A program made the position numbers and the translations under genes. A DNA stretch of 18,039 bases, taken from contig CAKSYU010000034.1 of the NCBI GenBank assembly GCA_934524965.1, positions 1-18,039 on the forward strand, written 5' to 3'. The DNA comes from an uncultured Angelakisella sp. (lineage in GTDB: Bacteria > Bacillota > Clostridia > Oscillospirales > Ruminococcaceae). The notes under the pieces were generated by a model. It did no database searches and had not been told where the DNA came from. It was given only the letters and a program-made list of their open reading frames with translations. Of the stretch, positions 1 through 6,692 are shown one piece after another (positions within the stretch are counted from its first letter, which is position 1; each line of letters begins with the position of its first letter).

Positions 1-76
1 ACTCGGGTACTGCTTCCAGAGAATAGTCGGCATCGACCTTTTCGACTGCCTTTGCAGCCTTGGTGTTTTCAGACAT
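1..76 (-). CDS. Probable NCS1-family nucleobase permease, N-terminus only
   Basis: Only the first 25 codons are in the window; the gene runs off the left edge. The start ATG (76-74) is preceded on the minus strand by GAGGAGGT at good spacing, so the start is secure. The visible protein begins MSENTKAAKA and continues to DADYSLEAVPE. A charged, soluble N-terminus ending in a 'DYxLExVPE' stretch just before the first membrane helix is, from memory, typical of nucleobase:cation symporter-1 proteins (cytosine, uracil, allantoin or hydantoin uptake). The neighbouring gene is a dihydropyrimidine-dehydrogenase-like enzyme, and LacI-type operator sites are shared between them, which fits uptake and reduction of a nucleobase or hydantoin. 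The family call rests on very few residues and is tentative; the gene itself is well supported. Confidence 0.55.
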   Translation of the reverse strand, partial: MSENTKAAKAVEKVDADYSLEAVPE

Positions 77-130
77 TATGAATAACCTCCTCAAAGTTGT
101 TCAGAAGCCGGTGAGCCACAGAAAAGGCAT

Positions 131-168
131 CATGTTTGGTCCCAAACATGAAAGATCCCCATGGGGAT
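131..168. promoter_or_regulatory. Two adjacent palindromes in the permease leader
   Basis: CATGTTTGG/CCAAACATG (131-139 and 142-150, two-base centre) is followed by the perfect 14-bp palindrome ATCCCCATGGGGAT (155-168). Both lie in the 5' leader of the minus-strand permease, between its predicted transcription start (about 199) and its ATG. They could be protein operators or short leader hairpins. There is no T-tract after them in either orientation, so simple terminators are unlikely. Confidence 0.45.
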
Positions 169-179
169 TCCGCCCTTTA

Positions 180-193
180 TGTAACCGGTTTCA
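180..193 (+). promoter_or_regulatory. LacI-type operator, site 1 (TGTAACCGGTTTCA)
   Basis: TGTAACCGGTTTCA has the central CG and partial dyad of LacI/GalR operators. It matches three other sites in this intergenic region. It falls just downstream of the predicted minus-strand -10 for the permease, in a position where bound repressor would block transcription. Confidence 0.6.
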
Positions 194-205
194 TCTGACA
201 TGTTC

Positions 206-235
206 ATAATACCACGCAAAAACAGCCTTTGTCCA
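206..235 (-). promoter_or_regulatory. Promoter of the permease gene
   Basis: On the minus strand TGGACA (235-230) is followed after 18 bases by TATTAT (211-206). Predicted start of transcription is about 199, giving a leader of roughly 120 nt that carries operator site 1 and two palindromes. Confidence 0.5.
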
Positions 236-298
236 GCCCCTTTTACGCTGTCCGATGACAAAAATAACCTCCTATCCTTGTGAAAATTGCCGAAATAA

Positions 299-312
299 AG
301 AAACCGTTTACA
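299..312 (-). promoter_or_regulatory. LacI-type operator, site 2 (TGTAAACGGTTTCT)
   Basis: Read on the minus strand this is TGTAAACGGTTTCT, differing at two positions from site 1. It lies between the two divergent promoters, upstream of the -35 of the LacI gene. It could allow DNA looping to sites 1, 3 and 4. Confidence 0.55.
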
Positions 313-340
313 TCACAACCGTACAATATCGCAAATTTCT

Positions 341-369
341 TTGCAAAAAAGCGGCGGATATGCTATAAT
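341..369 (+). promoter_or_regulatory. Promoter of the lacI-preA operon
   Basis: TTGCAA (341-346), a 17-base spacer and TATAAT (364-369), with an upstream TGC making an extended -10. Predicted start of transcription is about 376. This position rules out any upstream translation start for the regulator that overlaps the -10. Confidence 0.75.
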
Positions 370-388
370 TGGCGCAGAGAGTGGACAA

Positions 389-415
389 TGTAACCGGTTT
401 AGAAAAGCGGTTACA
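389..415. promoter_or_regulatory. LacI-type operators, sites 3 and 4, as an inverted pair
   Basis: TGTAACCGGTTTAG (389-402) and, on the other strand, TGTAACCGCTTTTC (415-402) form a larger inverted repeat GTAACCG/CGGTTAC. They lie at about +14 to +40 of the predicted LacI transcript, just before its Shine-Dalgarno. Binding here would give autorepression and repression of the downstream oxidoreductase. Confidence 0.6.
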
Positions 416-434
416 GGAAGGGAGTGAGGCTGCC

Positions 435-1460
435 ATCAATATCAAGGAAGTGGCAAAAGCCGCAGGGGTCTCGGTCGCGACCATAAGCCGTGTACTGAAC
501 CACCCCGAGCAGGTGCAGCCCGAGACCAAGACCCATGTGCTGGCGGTGATGGAGAGCCTGAACTATCACCCCAACTGGTTCGCCCGCGGGCTGAACCTGG
601 GCAAGACCAGCACCATAGCGCTGCTGGTGCCGAACATAGAAAGCCGCCGCTACCGGGAGATCCTTTCCGGTGTGGAGACGGTAGCGCTGAAAAAACAGCA
701 CATTGTAATGCTGTGCAACACCCATGCCGACCCTGAGGAGGAAGCCGAGTACCTGAAAATGGTGGTCGGGCGGCAGGTGGACGGGCTGATTCTTGCCTCT
801 CCCCTGCTGGGCGGCAGCCAACTGAACGCGCTGCTGGGCAGCAGCCTGCCGTGGGTGCATATCGGTCCTGCCGAAACGGGACTGTGCAGGAACCTCTGCT
901 ATATAAATTATGAGGAAGGCGCCTACCAAATGACAACCCATTTGATAAAAATGGGGCAAAAGGAAATAACGCTGCTGCTGGACGAGTCGCCGCTGGTGGA
1001 GATGCGGCAGATCACGGCGGGATACCGGCGGGCGCTGCGGGAGCATCTGCCCGAGGCGAAGGAAAATATCCTGACCTGTACCGACGACCCACGCGGCGGC
1101 TACTACACCGCGCAGAAGCTGCTGCAGAACGGCACGCTGCCGCAGGCGATGATCACCGCGAGCAGTGGACAGGCAAGCGGCGTACTGAAGGTACTGCTGG
1201 ACGAAGCGATCCCCGTGCCGGAGCGCATGGCGCTGGCGTGTCTTTCCGATTCCTCGACCTGCTCCATACTGGAGCCGCCGCTGACGGCGCTGGAGGCGCC
1301 CGGAAAGCGTCTGGGCATGGTCGCCGCGCGTATGCTGTTCGATAATATAGAGGACAGCGGCGAGGACGGCTACGGTCCGCAGGAGGTCATATTGCAACCC
1401 AAATTGAAGATCCGCCGGAGCTGCGGCAACACAAAGCCCATTTATGAGCTGTTTGGTTAA
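435..1460 (+). CDS. LacI/GalR-family transcriptional regulator, probable AUC start
   Basis: DNA-binding repressor whose ligand is probably a small metabolite linked to the permease and oxidoreductase beside it. The N-terminus carries the LacI helix-turn-helix and hinge (NIKEVAKAAGVSVATISRVL, residues 2-21; then LNYHPNWFARGLN), followed by a periplasmic-binding-protein-like effector domain from about residue 60. From 435 the protein is 341 aa, the usual family length. The start is unusual: homologues begin MNIKEVAK, and here that Met position is ATC (435-437), five bases after GGAGTGAGG. The only in-frame conventional start downstream of the promoter is GTG at 381, which would leave a leader of about five bases and an 18-residue extension. 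Operators 389-415 indicate autoregulation. Gene and family are certain; the exact start is not. Confidence 0.85.
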   Translation: MNIKEVAKAAGVSVATISRVLNHPEQVQPETKTHVLAVMESLNYHPNWFARGLNLGKTSTIALLVPNIESRRYREILSGVETVALKKQHIVMLCNTHADPEEEAEYLKMVVGRQVDGLILASPLLGGSQLNALLGSSLPWVHIGPAETGLCRNLCYINYEEGAYQMTTHLIKMGQKEITLLLDESPLVEMRQITAGYRRALREHLPEAKENILTCTDDPRGGYYTAQKLLQNGTLPQAMITASSGQASGVLKVLLDEAIPVPERMALACLSDSSTCSILEPPLTALEAPGKRLGMVAARMLFDNIEDSGEDGYGPQEVILQPKLKIRRSCGNTKPIYELFG

Positions 1461-1485
1461 AGGAAACGAATGGGGGTAAGAGCAA

Positions 1486-2595
1486 ATGTCATTTGGCACA
1501 GAATATATGGGGTTGAATCTGAAAAATCCCATTATCGTAGCGGCGGGTCCGTGGTCCCGCGACGGCGCTTCGATCCAGCGCTCCATTGACGCAGGCGCTG
1601 CCGCGGTAGTCACCGAGACCATCACGCTGGAGGCGAACCAGAACCCCAGTCCCCGCCTGTACCTGAGCGGTGCGGGGCAGCTGTTCAATACAACGCTGTT
1701 TTCCGGTATTCATCTGGAGCAGTGGGAGCAGGAATTTGAGGCGCTGCAAAGAGGCGACTGCAAAATAATCGCAAGCATTTGGGGCAACACCCCAAGCGAG
1801 CTGGCATACCTTGCCGGCAAGGTGGAACGCATGGGCGCCGACGCCATTGAGGTGAGTGTCTCGGCGCCGTTGGGTACCCGCATGGACGTGGGCACCGTGC
1901 CGCGGGAGATCTTTGATTTTGTTTCCGCCGTGACTGAGGCGGTGGATATTCCCGTTTCGGTCAAGCTCTCCTATGAGGCCTCCAACTTCAGCGGCTTCAC
2001 CTCCTCGCTGGAGGAAGCGGGGGTTGCCGGTGTGACCGCTATTGACGCCCTGAAGGGCTTGATGGGGGTGGATCTGGAGCACCACCGCGCGCTGATGCCC
2101 ACCTACGGTGGGTACAGCGGGCAGTATATCCGTCCGGTGGCGCTGGCAACCATCGCCACGCTGAAGCAGACGACGAGCTTCCCCATCTGCGGCTGCGGCG
2201 GCATCAACACGGCGCATGACGCGTTGGAATTCTTTATGCTGGGCGCGCAGTGCGTACAGCTTGCCAGCGTGCTGCTGCGGGACGGCTATGAGGCGATCCC
2301 GAAAATCCTGCGTGACCTGGAGGACTGGCTGACCGCGCACGGGTATCACTCGGTGGAGGAGGTATGCGGGCTGGCGCTGGATTCGCTGCGTCCCTTTGAG
2401 GAGCTGCCGCCCCGTCCCCTGACCGCCCGCCTGACCGGCGGCTGCGACGGCTGCGGCAAGTGCGTAAATACCTGCCTGTACGACGCCATCACCATGACGG
2501 AGGAAAAGATCGTAGAGCTGGATATCCGGCACTGCACCGGCTGCGGCATGTGCGAGGCGGTGTGCCCGCAGAACGCGCTGGAGCTGCGGTGGTAA
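1486..2595 (+). CDS. preA: PreA-like dihydropyrimidine dehydrogenase / DHOD-family FMN, 4Fe-4S oxidoreductase
   Basis: The predicted enzyme reduces or oxidises a pyrimidine-like ring using FMN, with electrons passing through two 4Fe-4S clusters. The N-terminal 300 residues form a dihydroorotate-dehydrogenase-type barrel: the opening MGLNLKNPIIVAAGP, ETITLEANQNPSPR (44-57), the FMN-contacting Lys in VSVKLS (about 150), and a CGCGGI plus GAQCVQLAS phosphate-binding end. The C-terminus is a ferredoxin domain with C320/C323/C326/C330 and C350/C353/C356/C360. Length is 369 aa, a little shorter than E. coli PreA. The gene lies 25 bases behind the LacI gene with a GGGGGTAAG ribosome site, so they are cotranscribed. 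No PreT partner is present. Oddly, the active-site loop (residues 125-140) has no Cys where dihydropyrimidine dehydrogenases place their general acid, so the substrate may differ. Confidence 0.85.
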   Translation: MSFGTEYMGLNLKNPIIVAAGPWSRDGASIQRSIDAGAAAVVTETITLEANQNPSPRLYLSGAGQLFNTTLFSGIHLEQWEQEFEALQRGDCKIIASIWGNTPSELAYLAGKVERMGADAIEVSVSAPLGTRMDVGTVPREIFDFVSAVTEAVDIPVSVKLSYEASNFSGFTSSLEEAGVAGVTAIDALKGLMGVDLEHHRALMPTYGGYSGQYIRPVALATIATLKQTTSFPICGCGGINTAHDALEFFMLGAQCVQLASVLLRDGYEAIPKILRDLEDWLTAHGYHSVEEVCGLALDSLRPFEELPPRPLTARLTGGCDGCGKCVNTCLYDAITMTEEKIVELDIRHCTGCGMCEAVCPQNALELRW

Positions 2596-2754
2596 GACGG
2601 GCGGTGCAGAAAAAGCGGAGAGGGCAAGGCAGCGGCAAAGGTAGGCTGATGTCCGGTGAAGGCGGACTGATGCCTGACGAGCGGCAACGCAGCCATCGCC
2701 GTTTTTTACAGCCGCCATATCCCCTGCCCTGCTGAAAACGAATAAAAAAATCGA

Positions 2755-2782
2755 CCCCCGACAAATGACTGTCGGGGGTTTT
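2755..2782 (+). terminator. Terminator after preA
   Basis: CCCCCGACA / TGTCGGGGG, a 9-bp stem with a 7-base loop, followed by TTTT. An A-run just upstream (about 2742-2750) means it could work in both directions. The 159 bases between preA and this hairpin hold no convincing gene. Confidence 0.85.
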
Positions 2783-2787
2783 GATAA

Positions 2788-2816
2788 TTGACGGGCGGGC
2801 GGCAAAATGCTATGAT
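2788..2816 (+). promoter_or_regulatory. Promoter of the 202-aa membrane protein
   Basis: TTGACG (2788-2793), a 17-base spacer and TATGAT (2811-2816), with TGC directly before the -10 (extended -10). It begins right behind the preA terminator. Confidence 0.7.
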
Positions 2817-2867
2817 AGGCTAAGAGGAAAAAACCTCCGAAATCGACATGAAAAGGAGCTATGTATC

Positions 2868-3476
2868 ATGACTTATCCCAATGCCGCGGCAGGACTGAAA
2901 ACCGTGTATCAATCCCAAATCGTCGGGCTGATCGCTACGGTACTGCTGTTTATCCCGCTGGTCAACATTCTGGCGGCGGCTGCGCTGCTGGTCGTTTTTG
3001 TGCTGTATATGGTTGGTTTGAACCAGTGCGCCAAGCAGGACGATGGCTACCGTACCGCCTTTACGCTGGTCATCGTCAACCTGGTGGTCAACCTGCTGGG
3101 GAACTTTATTCCCGGCGTGATCGGCACCATTCTTTCGCTGGTGGGTGATGTACTGACGCTGGCGGCGCTGTACTTTGTATGCACCACAACCAACCGTCTG
3201 CTGGGGAACCTGAGCGCGCCGCAGCAGGTGATCGACCGCGGTGTAGTGGTGTGGAAGATCAATGTGATCTGCACCATTGTGACCGTTGTATGCGAGCTGC
3301 TTTCGATGATCCCTGTCAATTCCCTGCAGCTGCTGGCTTCCATTGTATCGCTGATCGCCGCCATTGCGCAGATCGTGGGTACCGTACTGTATGTGCTGTT
3401 CCTGCGGGACGCCTACCGTGTGATGGAGCGGGACAGCGGCACCACGCCCGATATGTATGTGGGGCCGGAGCTGTAA
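2868..3476 (+). CDS. Multi-spanning membrane protein of unknown function
   Basis: A 202-aa integral membrane protein whose family I do not recognise. It starts MTYPNAAAGLKTVYQSQ and has about five to six hydrophobic segments: IVGLIATVLLFIPLVNIL, ALLVVFVLYMVGL, a long stretch around residues 62-105, and two more between about 128 and 180. The last soluble part ends in YRVMERDSGTTPD. Start 2868 is chosen because AAGGAG (2852-2857) sits ten bases upstream; an in-frame ATG further upstream at 2781 overlaps the preceding terminator and promoter. The gene is monocistronic, flanked by its own promoter and a strong terminator. The overall pattern (N-terminal helix, paired hydrophobic hairpins) could suit a stress or scaffold protein, but no catalytic motif is visible. 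Confidence 0.8.
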   Translation: MTYPNAAAGLKTVYQSQIVGLIATVLLFIPLVNILAAAALLVVFVLYMVGLNQCAKQDDGYRTAFTLVIVNLVVNLLGNFIPGVIGTILSLVGDVLTLAALYFVCTTTNRLLGNLSAPQQVIDRGVVVWKINVICTIVTVVCELLSMIPVNSLQLLASIVSLIAAIAQIVGTVLYVLFLRDAYRVMERDSGTTPDMYVGPEL

Positions 3477-3502
3477 TGACTGCTTGATCTGACAAAAAAT
3501 AT

Positions 3503-3534
3503 CTCCCCTATCCGTGATGGATAGGGGGATTTTT
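3503..3534 (+). terminator. Terminator of the 202-aa membrane protein gene
   Basis: CCCCTATCC (3505-3513), loop GTGAT, GGATAGGGG (3519-3527), then a T-run interrupted by one A. Confidence 0.85.
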
Positions 3535-3574
3535 GTGCCATAGGCAGATGATGTTATGTATTACAAAAGCGATG

Positions 3575-3605
3575 AAAAGAGCCTCCCGCGCGGGAGGCTC
3601 TTTTT
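3575..3605. terminator. Bidirectional terminator hairpin
   Basis: AAAAGAGCCTCCCG/CGGGAGGCTC plus TTTTT: near-perfect palindrome with A-run on one side and T-run on the other, so it can stop transcription from either strand between the convergent genes ending at 3476 and 3664. Confidence 0.8.
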
Positions 3606-3620
3606 GGTCTATATGCGGCA

Positions 3621-3645
3621 AAAAGGGAGCCTTGCGGCTCCCTTT
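3621..3645 (-). terminator. Terminator of the pspA/SPFH operon
   Basis: AAAGGGAGCC (3622-3631), loop TTGC, GGCTCCCTTT (3636-3645). On the minus strand it is followed by TTTTT and lies 19 bases after the stop of the SPFH gene. It is the third hairpin in a row between the two convergent genes. Confidence 0.8.
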
Positions 3646-3663
3646 GGAGAGAATATGCGATTT

Positions 3664-4623
3664 TTATACGGTGGGGGTGCCGCAGTAGGGGCAGAAGTTG
3701 CCGCGGACCATCTTGCGGCACTTGGTGCAGAAGCGGTCCTCCAGACCATCAGCGGCGGGAGCGGGGGCTGCTTGCGGCTGATTATTCTGCTGACCGAGCT
3801 GCTGAGCGATGTGGGCGCCGATGGCGACCTCCGCGCCGAGACCGGCGACGCTGCCGCCCTTTTCCATACCCTCCGCCGCGGCGACGGTGACATATTTATT
3901 GGTATCGGTGATGAAGGACTGCGCGGCGACCTTTTCCGCCATCTTCTCGACCTCTGGCGGGTAGCTGACGCTGATGATATTGACATCGCGCACGCCCAAA
4001 CCGATATCGAACAGCTCCTTATCCAGCTCCTCCGCCATCTTTTTGCCGAGGGTGCGGTTGTTTGCTTGAAGCCCGACGAGGACATTGAGCCCAACGGCAC
4101 GCTCGCCGTTGAGGATCGCTTCCGCCACGACGCCGCTCATCTCGCCGCGGATACGCTCCGAGACATCGCTGAGGGAATAGGTATCGCGGATACCGGCGAC
4201 CTTGGTGATGAACGCCAGATAATCGCGGAAATAGATGACCATATTGCCGTTCATGCCCACGGGGATCCCGCTGGGGACCTCCGGCGTGGGGATCATGATG
4301 CGCTGGGTGGTGCCCCAGTTGAGGGTGAGATCCTTGCTGTTGACAAAGTAGACCTCCGCACGCTCGCCGGTATCGCTGCGCAGGTGCAGCGCCGCATTGA
4401 TATGGGTGAGGAACGGAATGATTTGGGTGTCGATATCGTAGGTGCCCTCATTTTCAAAAATGCCGTGGATACGCCCGCCGGAGTAGAAGATCGCCTTTTG
4501 ACCGGCGCGAATGACCAGACGGCTGCCCTTCTTGATCTCGCGGTTTTTCCATTTGTAGAACAATACATCGGGGCGGTATTCGATCCACTCCACTGTATCT
4601 TTTCTCTGATTAAAAAGTCCCAT
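3664..4623 (-). CDS. ydjI: SPFH-domain protein of the YdjI type with C-terminal zinc ribbon
   Basis: A 319-aa flotillin/stomatin-like (SPFH, 'virion core protein-like') protein, expected to assemble on the inner face of the membrane. After MGLFNQRKDTVEWIEYRPDV comes a beta-rich SPFH core (about 15-205) with helical coiled segments to about 240, then an Ala/Gln/Pro-rich linker, and finally a zinc ribbon with C299/C302 and C311/C314. Start 4623 is used because AAAGGGAGATG lies just upstream; an in-frame ATG at 4668 lies inside the previous gene. It is the last gene of a three-gene operon with pspA first, the same company YdjI keeps in Bacillus subtilis (ydjF/pspA, ydjG, ydjH, ydjI). As I recall, YdjI there links PspA to the membrane through the zinc-ribbon membrane proteins. 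The same job is inferred here. Confidence 0.88.
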   Translation of the reverse strand: MGLFNQRKDTVEWIEYRPDVLFYKWKNREIKKGSRLVIRAGQKAIFYSGGRIHGIFENEGTYDIDTQIIPFLTHINAALHLRSDTGERAEVYFVNSKDLTLNWGTTQRIMIPTPEVPSGIPVGMNGNMVIYFRDYLAFITKVAGIRDTYSLSDVSERIRGEMSGVVAEAILNGERAVGLNVLVGLQANNRTLGKKMAEELDKELFDIGLGVRDVNIISVSYPPEVEKMAEKVAAQSFITDTNKYVTVAAAEGMEKGGSVAGLGAEVAIGAHIAQQLGQQNNQPQAAPAPAADGLEDRFCTKCRKMVRGNFCPYCGTPTV

Positions 4624-4649
4624 TATCACATCTCCCTTTCCGGAACGGC

Positions 4650-5930
4650 TTACCAGTCGCCGCCCCAATCGTAGCCGTAATCGTAGCTGCCGTAATCGAT
4701 ATCCCCGCTGTCGTAGCTGTAATCGTAGCCGCTGTCGTAATTATAGCTGCCGCCGTAATCATAATCGTAGCTGCTGCCGTAATCGTAGTCATAGCTGCTG
4801 CCGCTGTAATCATAGCCGCTATTGTAGCTGCCGCCGGAATAGCTGTAACCACCGCCGTCACTTTCCAGCAGTGCCAGCCCGCCAAAGAACAGCGCCAGCG
4901 CCAGAAGAATGACGAGAATGATCTTGCCGACGCTTTTGGGGTACTGGGCGGAGACCTTGCCGGTCTCGCCGTTGATCATGTAGTGGTAGGTCTTGCCGGC
5001 GTAGCCGTACTTTGCTTTCCACAGCGGCACCAGCACATGCTTGTAGCGCACCGTATTGAAGTGGGTGTTGAGCGCCGTGACCTGCGCCTGTGAATAGCCG
5101 TGCCCGCGGATATCGCTTTCCGCGCGGCCGCGCTGGTCGCTGTCGACATAGCTGCGGGCGACCTTGAAGCCCTCGATTCCGTCGATGGTGTAGCATTCCG
5201 CCTGATAGCCCGCAAGGTACTGCGGGTGGTAGGGGTGGGTATTGCCGATGGTATTGTAGGGCAGCACCTTTTGAATGAGGTTGCCGCTTGCCGTTTTGCT
5301 GGCGCAGACCTGAATATCATCGTAGTGCCCATACACCATGCCGGAAACGGGATACCACTCGGTATAGCTTTCGGTCTTGCCGTCCCGCCCATGGCGGGTA
5401 CGGGTGCGTCCGCCGCGACCGCTGTACTGGCTGACGACATCGGCATCGTAGGTCCAGAACGGGACATACATGCCGACCAGCTCACCCTCGGCGAAGGTAC
5501 GCTTGAGGCTGGCGGGGGCGAACCAACGCTTGCGGATCCACTTGCCGAAGCGCTGCTGCGCCTCGTAGCGGTCGATGGCAAAGGGCACGACGCCCTCCAC
5601 CGGTATGCCGTTGTGCTCGGTCTCCGGCTTGATCTGCGGGGAGCCGCACATGGGGCAGACCGCTGCCGTCCCCTCTGCCGGCAGGAAAAACTCGGCGCCG
5701 CACGCCGAGCAGCGCAGGGCGGTCTCGCCGTTTTCCAGCATCCGGCGTCCCTCCCGCGCGCGGTAATCGGAGAAATCGTACTCCTCTACCGTATCCTTAT
5801 CGGCAGCGATCTTTTGGACACTACCACAAGAGGCACAACGAAATTGCTGTGCCTCCGGATCAAATACAATATTTCCGCCGCAGGTGGGACACCGCAGGGC
5901 GGCATTGGTTTGCTCCGATGTGGCGGTCAT
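4650..5930 (-). CDS. Zinc-ribbon, single-pass membrane protein with a Tyr/Asp/Gly-rich tail
   Basis: A 426-aa protein, middle gene of the pspA-SPFH operon, in the place held by ydjG/ydjH in Bacillus. Order of parts: zinc ribbon 1 (C14xxC17 ... C32xxC35), a linker, zinc ribbon 2 (C74xxC77 ... C92xxC95), a soluble domain with many aromatic residues (about 110-330, including VGMYVPFWTYDADV and KHVLVPLWKAKYGY), one membrane helix (about 334-355, VGKIILVILLALALFFGG), and a 71-residue tail with 20 tyrosines that ends YDYGYDWGGDW. The TPM phosphatase domain of YdjH is not visible. Its ATG is 3 bases after the pspA stop, implying translational coupling, and its stop lies 26 bases before the SPFH start. 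Role inferred: membrane adaptor between PspA and the SPFH scaffold. Which side the tail faces is unknown. Confidence 0.85.
   Translation of the reverse strand: MTATSEQTNAALRCPTCGGNIVFDPEAQQFRCASCGSVQKIAADKDTVEEYDFSDYRAREGRRMLENGETALRCSACGAEFFLPAEGTAAVCPMCGSPQIKPETEHNGIPVEGVVPFAIDRYEAQQRFGKWIRKRWFAPASLKRTFAEGELVGMYVPFWTYDADVVSQYSGRGGRTRTRHGRDGKTESYTEWYPVSGMVYGHYDDIQVCASKTASGNLIQKVLPYNTIGNTHPYHPQYLAGYQAECYTIDGIEGFKVARSYVDSDQRGRAESDIRGHGYSQAQVTALNTHFNTVRYKHVLVPLWKAKYGYAGKTYHYMINGETGKVSAQYPKSVGKIILVILLALALFFGGLALLESDGGGYSYSGGSYNSGYDYSGSSYDYDYGSSYDYDYGGSYNYDSGYDYSYDSGDIDYGSYDYGYDWGGDW
4653..4862 (-). repeat. Degenerate in-frame repeats encoding the Tyr/Asp/Gly/Ser tail
   Basis: About 210 bases of imperfect short repeats of the type TACGATTACGGCAGCAG (minus strand) encode units such as SSYDYDYG and GSYNYDSG. 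The repeats keep the reading frame and are not separated by spacers, so they are coding low-complexity sequence rather than a CRISPR or satellite array. Repeat number is likely to differ between strains. Confidence 0.75.
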
Positions 5931-5933
5931 GGC

Positions 5934-6629
5934 TTATTTGCCCAGACGAGCCTTGAGCGCGGCGAGGTCAGCCTCGACGGAAGCGGAAACCTGAGCCGCT
6001 TTCTCGCTGTACTTCTCCTCCAGCTTCTTGATGTCCATCTTATCCGCCAGCTCCTCATTGAGGGCGACCTTGGCATCGACGGAATCAATGCGCTTCTGGA
6101 CGGCTTCCATCATGTTCTCGAAGCCGGTCATATCGGTGCGACCCGCTACCTTGTGCATCAGGTCATCCATCTTCTCCTTATGCTCGGCAACGGTCAGCTT
6201 GGCGCGCAGCTCGACCATCTTGCCCTCGGCGGAGGCGATGTCCTCCATGAGCTTGCGGGTCATCTGACGCATCTTATCGCTGTTGCTCTTCGCCATCTCA
6301 TAGGCGGCTTCCAGATCCGCTTTCTTGGCGACGAGCTGGCTCTTGGCATCCAGGAACTTTCTGGCGTCATCGTCATTGCCGGCGAGGACTGCCTGCTCGG
6401 CATAGCGGTCGTACTTCGCGATCTCCTCATTGTTGGCGGCGACGCGGCGGGCGGCTGCCATCTCATCGGCGATGATGGCGGAGGTCTCGGACTTCAGCTC
6501 CTCGAGATTGGCGCGGGCGTCAGCGAGATACTTTTCCAGCAGCTTGCCGGCGTTCTTCTCCTCGGCACCGCTGAGAAGGCTGTTGATGTTCGCGCTCATG
6601 ATGTCACTAAATCTTTGCAGAATACCCAT
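5934..6629 (-). CDS. pspA: PspA/IM30 (ESCRT-III-like) membrane-stress protein
   Basis: A 231-aa PspA/VIPP1-family protein, first gene of a three-gene operon. These proteins polymerise on damaged or stressed membranes and limit proton leakage. Visible hallmarks are the amphipathic N-terminal helix MGILQRFSDIMSANINSLLS, then almost unbroken charged, Ala/Glu/Lys-rich coiled coil to residue ~225 with no Cys or Trp. Length matches the family. The start at 6629 has AGGAGG upstream; an ORF extension to 6719 would run into the promoter. It is followed after 3 bases by the zinc-ribbon membrane protein and then by a YdjI-like SPFH protein. No PspF or LiaRS-type regulator is in the window, so the inducing signal cannot be read from the sequence. 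Confidence 0.92.
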   Translation of the reverse strand: MGILQRFSDIMSANINSLLSGAEEKNAGKLLEKYLADARANLEELKSETSAIIADEMAAARRVAANNEEIAKYDRYAEQAVLAGNDDDARKFLDAKSQLVAKKADLEAAYEMAKSNSDKMRQMTRKLMEDIASAEGKMVELRAKLTVAEHKEKMDDLMHKVAGRTDMTGFENMMEAVQKRIDSVDAKVALNEELADKMDIKKLEEKYSEKAAQVSASVEADLAALKARLGK

Positions 6630-6692
6630 TATTGTTCCTCCTGATGATGTTTTATCGTTTTTGGGGGACGGGAACCCGCCCATCAATACTAT

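Noticed and set aside
77..200. Purine-type riboswitch in the permease leader
   Set aside because: Two clean palindromes are present, but I cannot find the three-way junction or the conserved loop sequences of purine riboswitches, and there is no terminator stem.
411..1688. Long minus-strand open frame (425 codons) opposite the LacI gene
   Set aside because: Runs across the LacI stop and the preA start in antisense. Composition is Arg/Gln/Leu-rich shadow sequence.
1489..2805. Long minus-strand open frame (438 codons) opposite preA
   Set aside because: Antisense to an evident DHOD/ferredoxin gene and it crosses the preA terminator.
3556..4674. Long plus-strand open frame (372 codons) opposite the SPFH gene
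   Set aside because: It is antisense to a gene with clear SPFH and zinc-ribbon motifs, overlaps two terminators, and reads as low-complexity Ala/Asp/Gly/Arg typical of frames opposite high-GC genes.
4653..4862. Intergenic tandem repeat
   Set aside because: The repeats stay in frame with the zinc-ribbon protein and give a uniform Tyr/Asp/Gly/Ser tail up to its stop, so they are coding.
5100..6644. Very long plus-strand open frame (514 codons) opposite pspA and the zinc-ribbon gene
   Set aside because: Spans two well-supported minus-strand genes and has no ribosome site or family motif; its openness follows from codon bias on the other strand.
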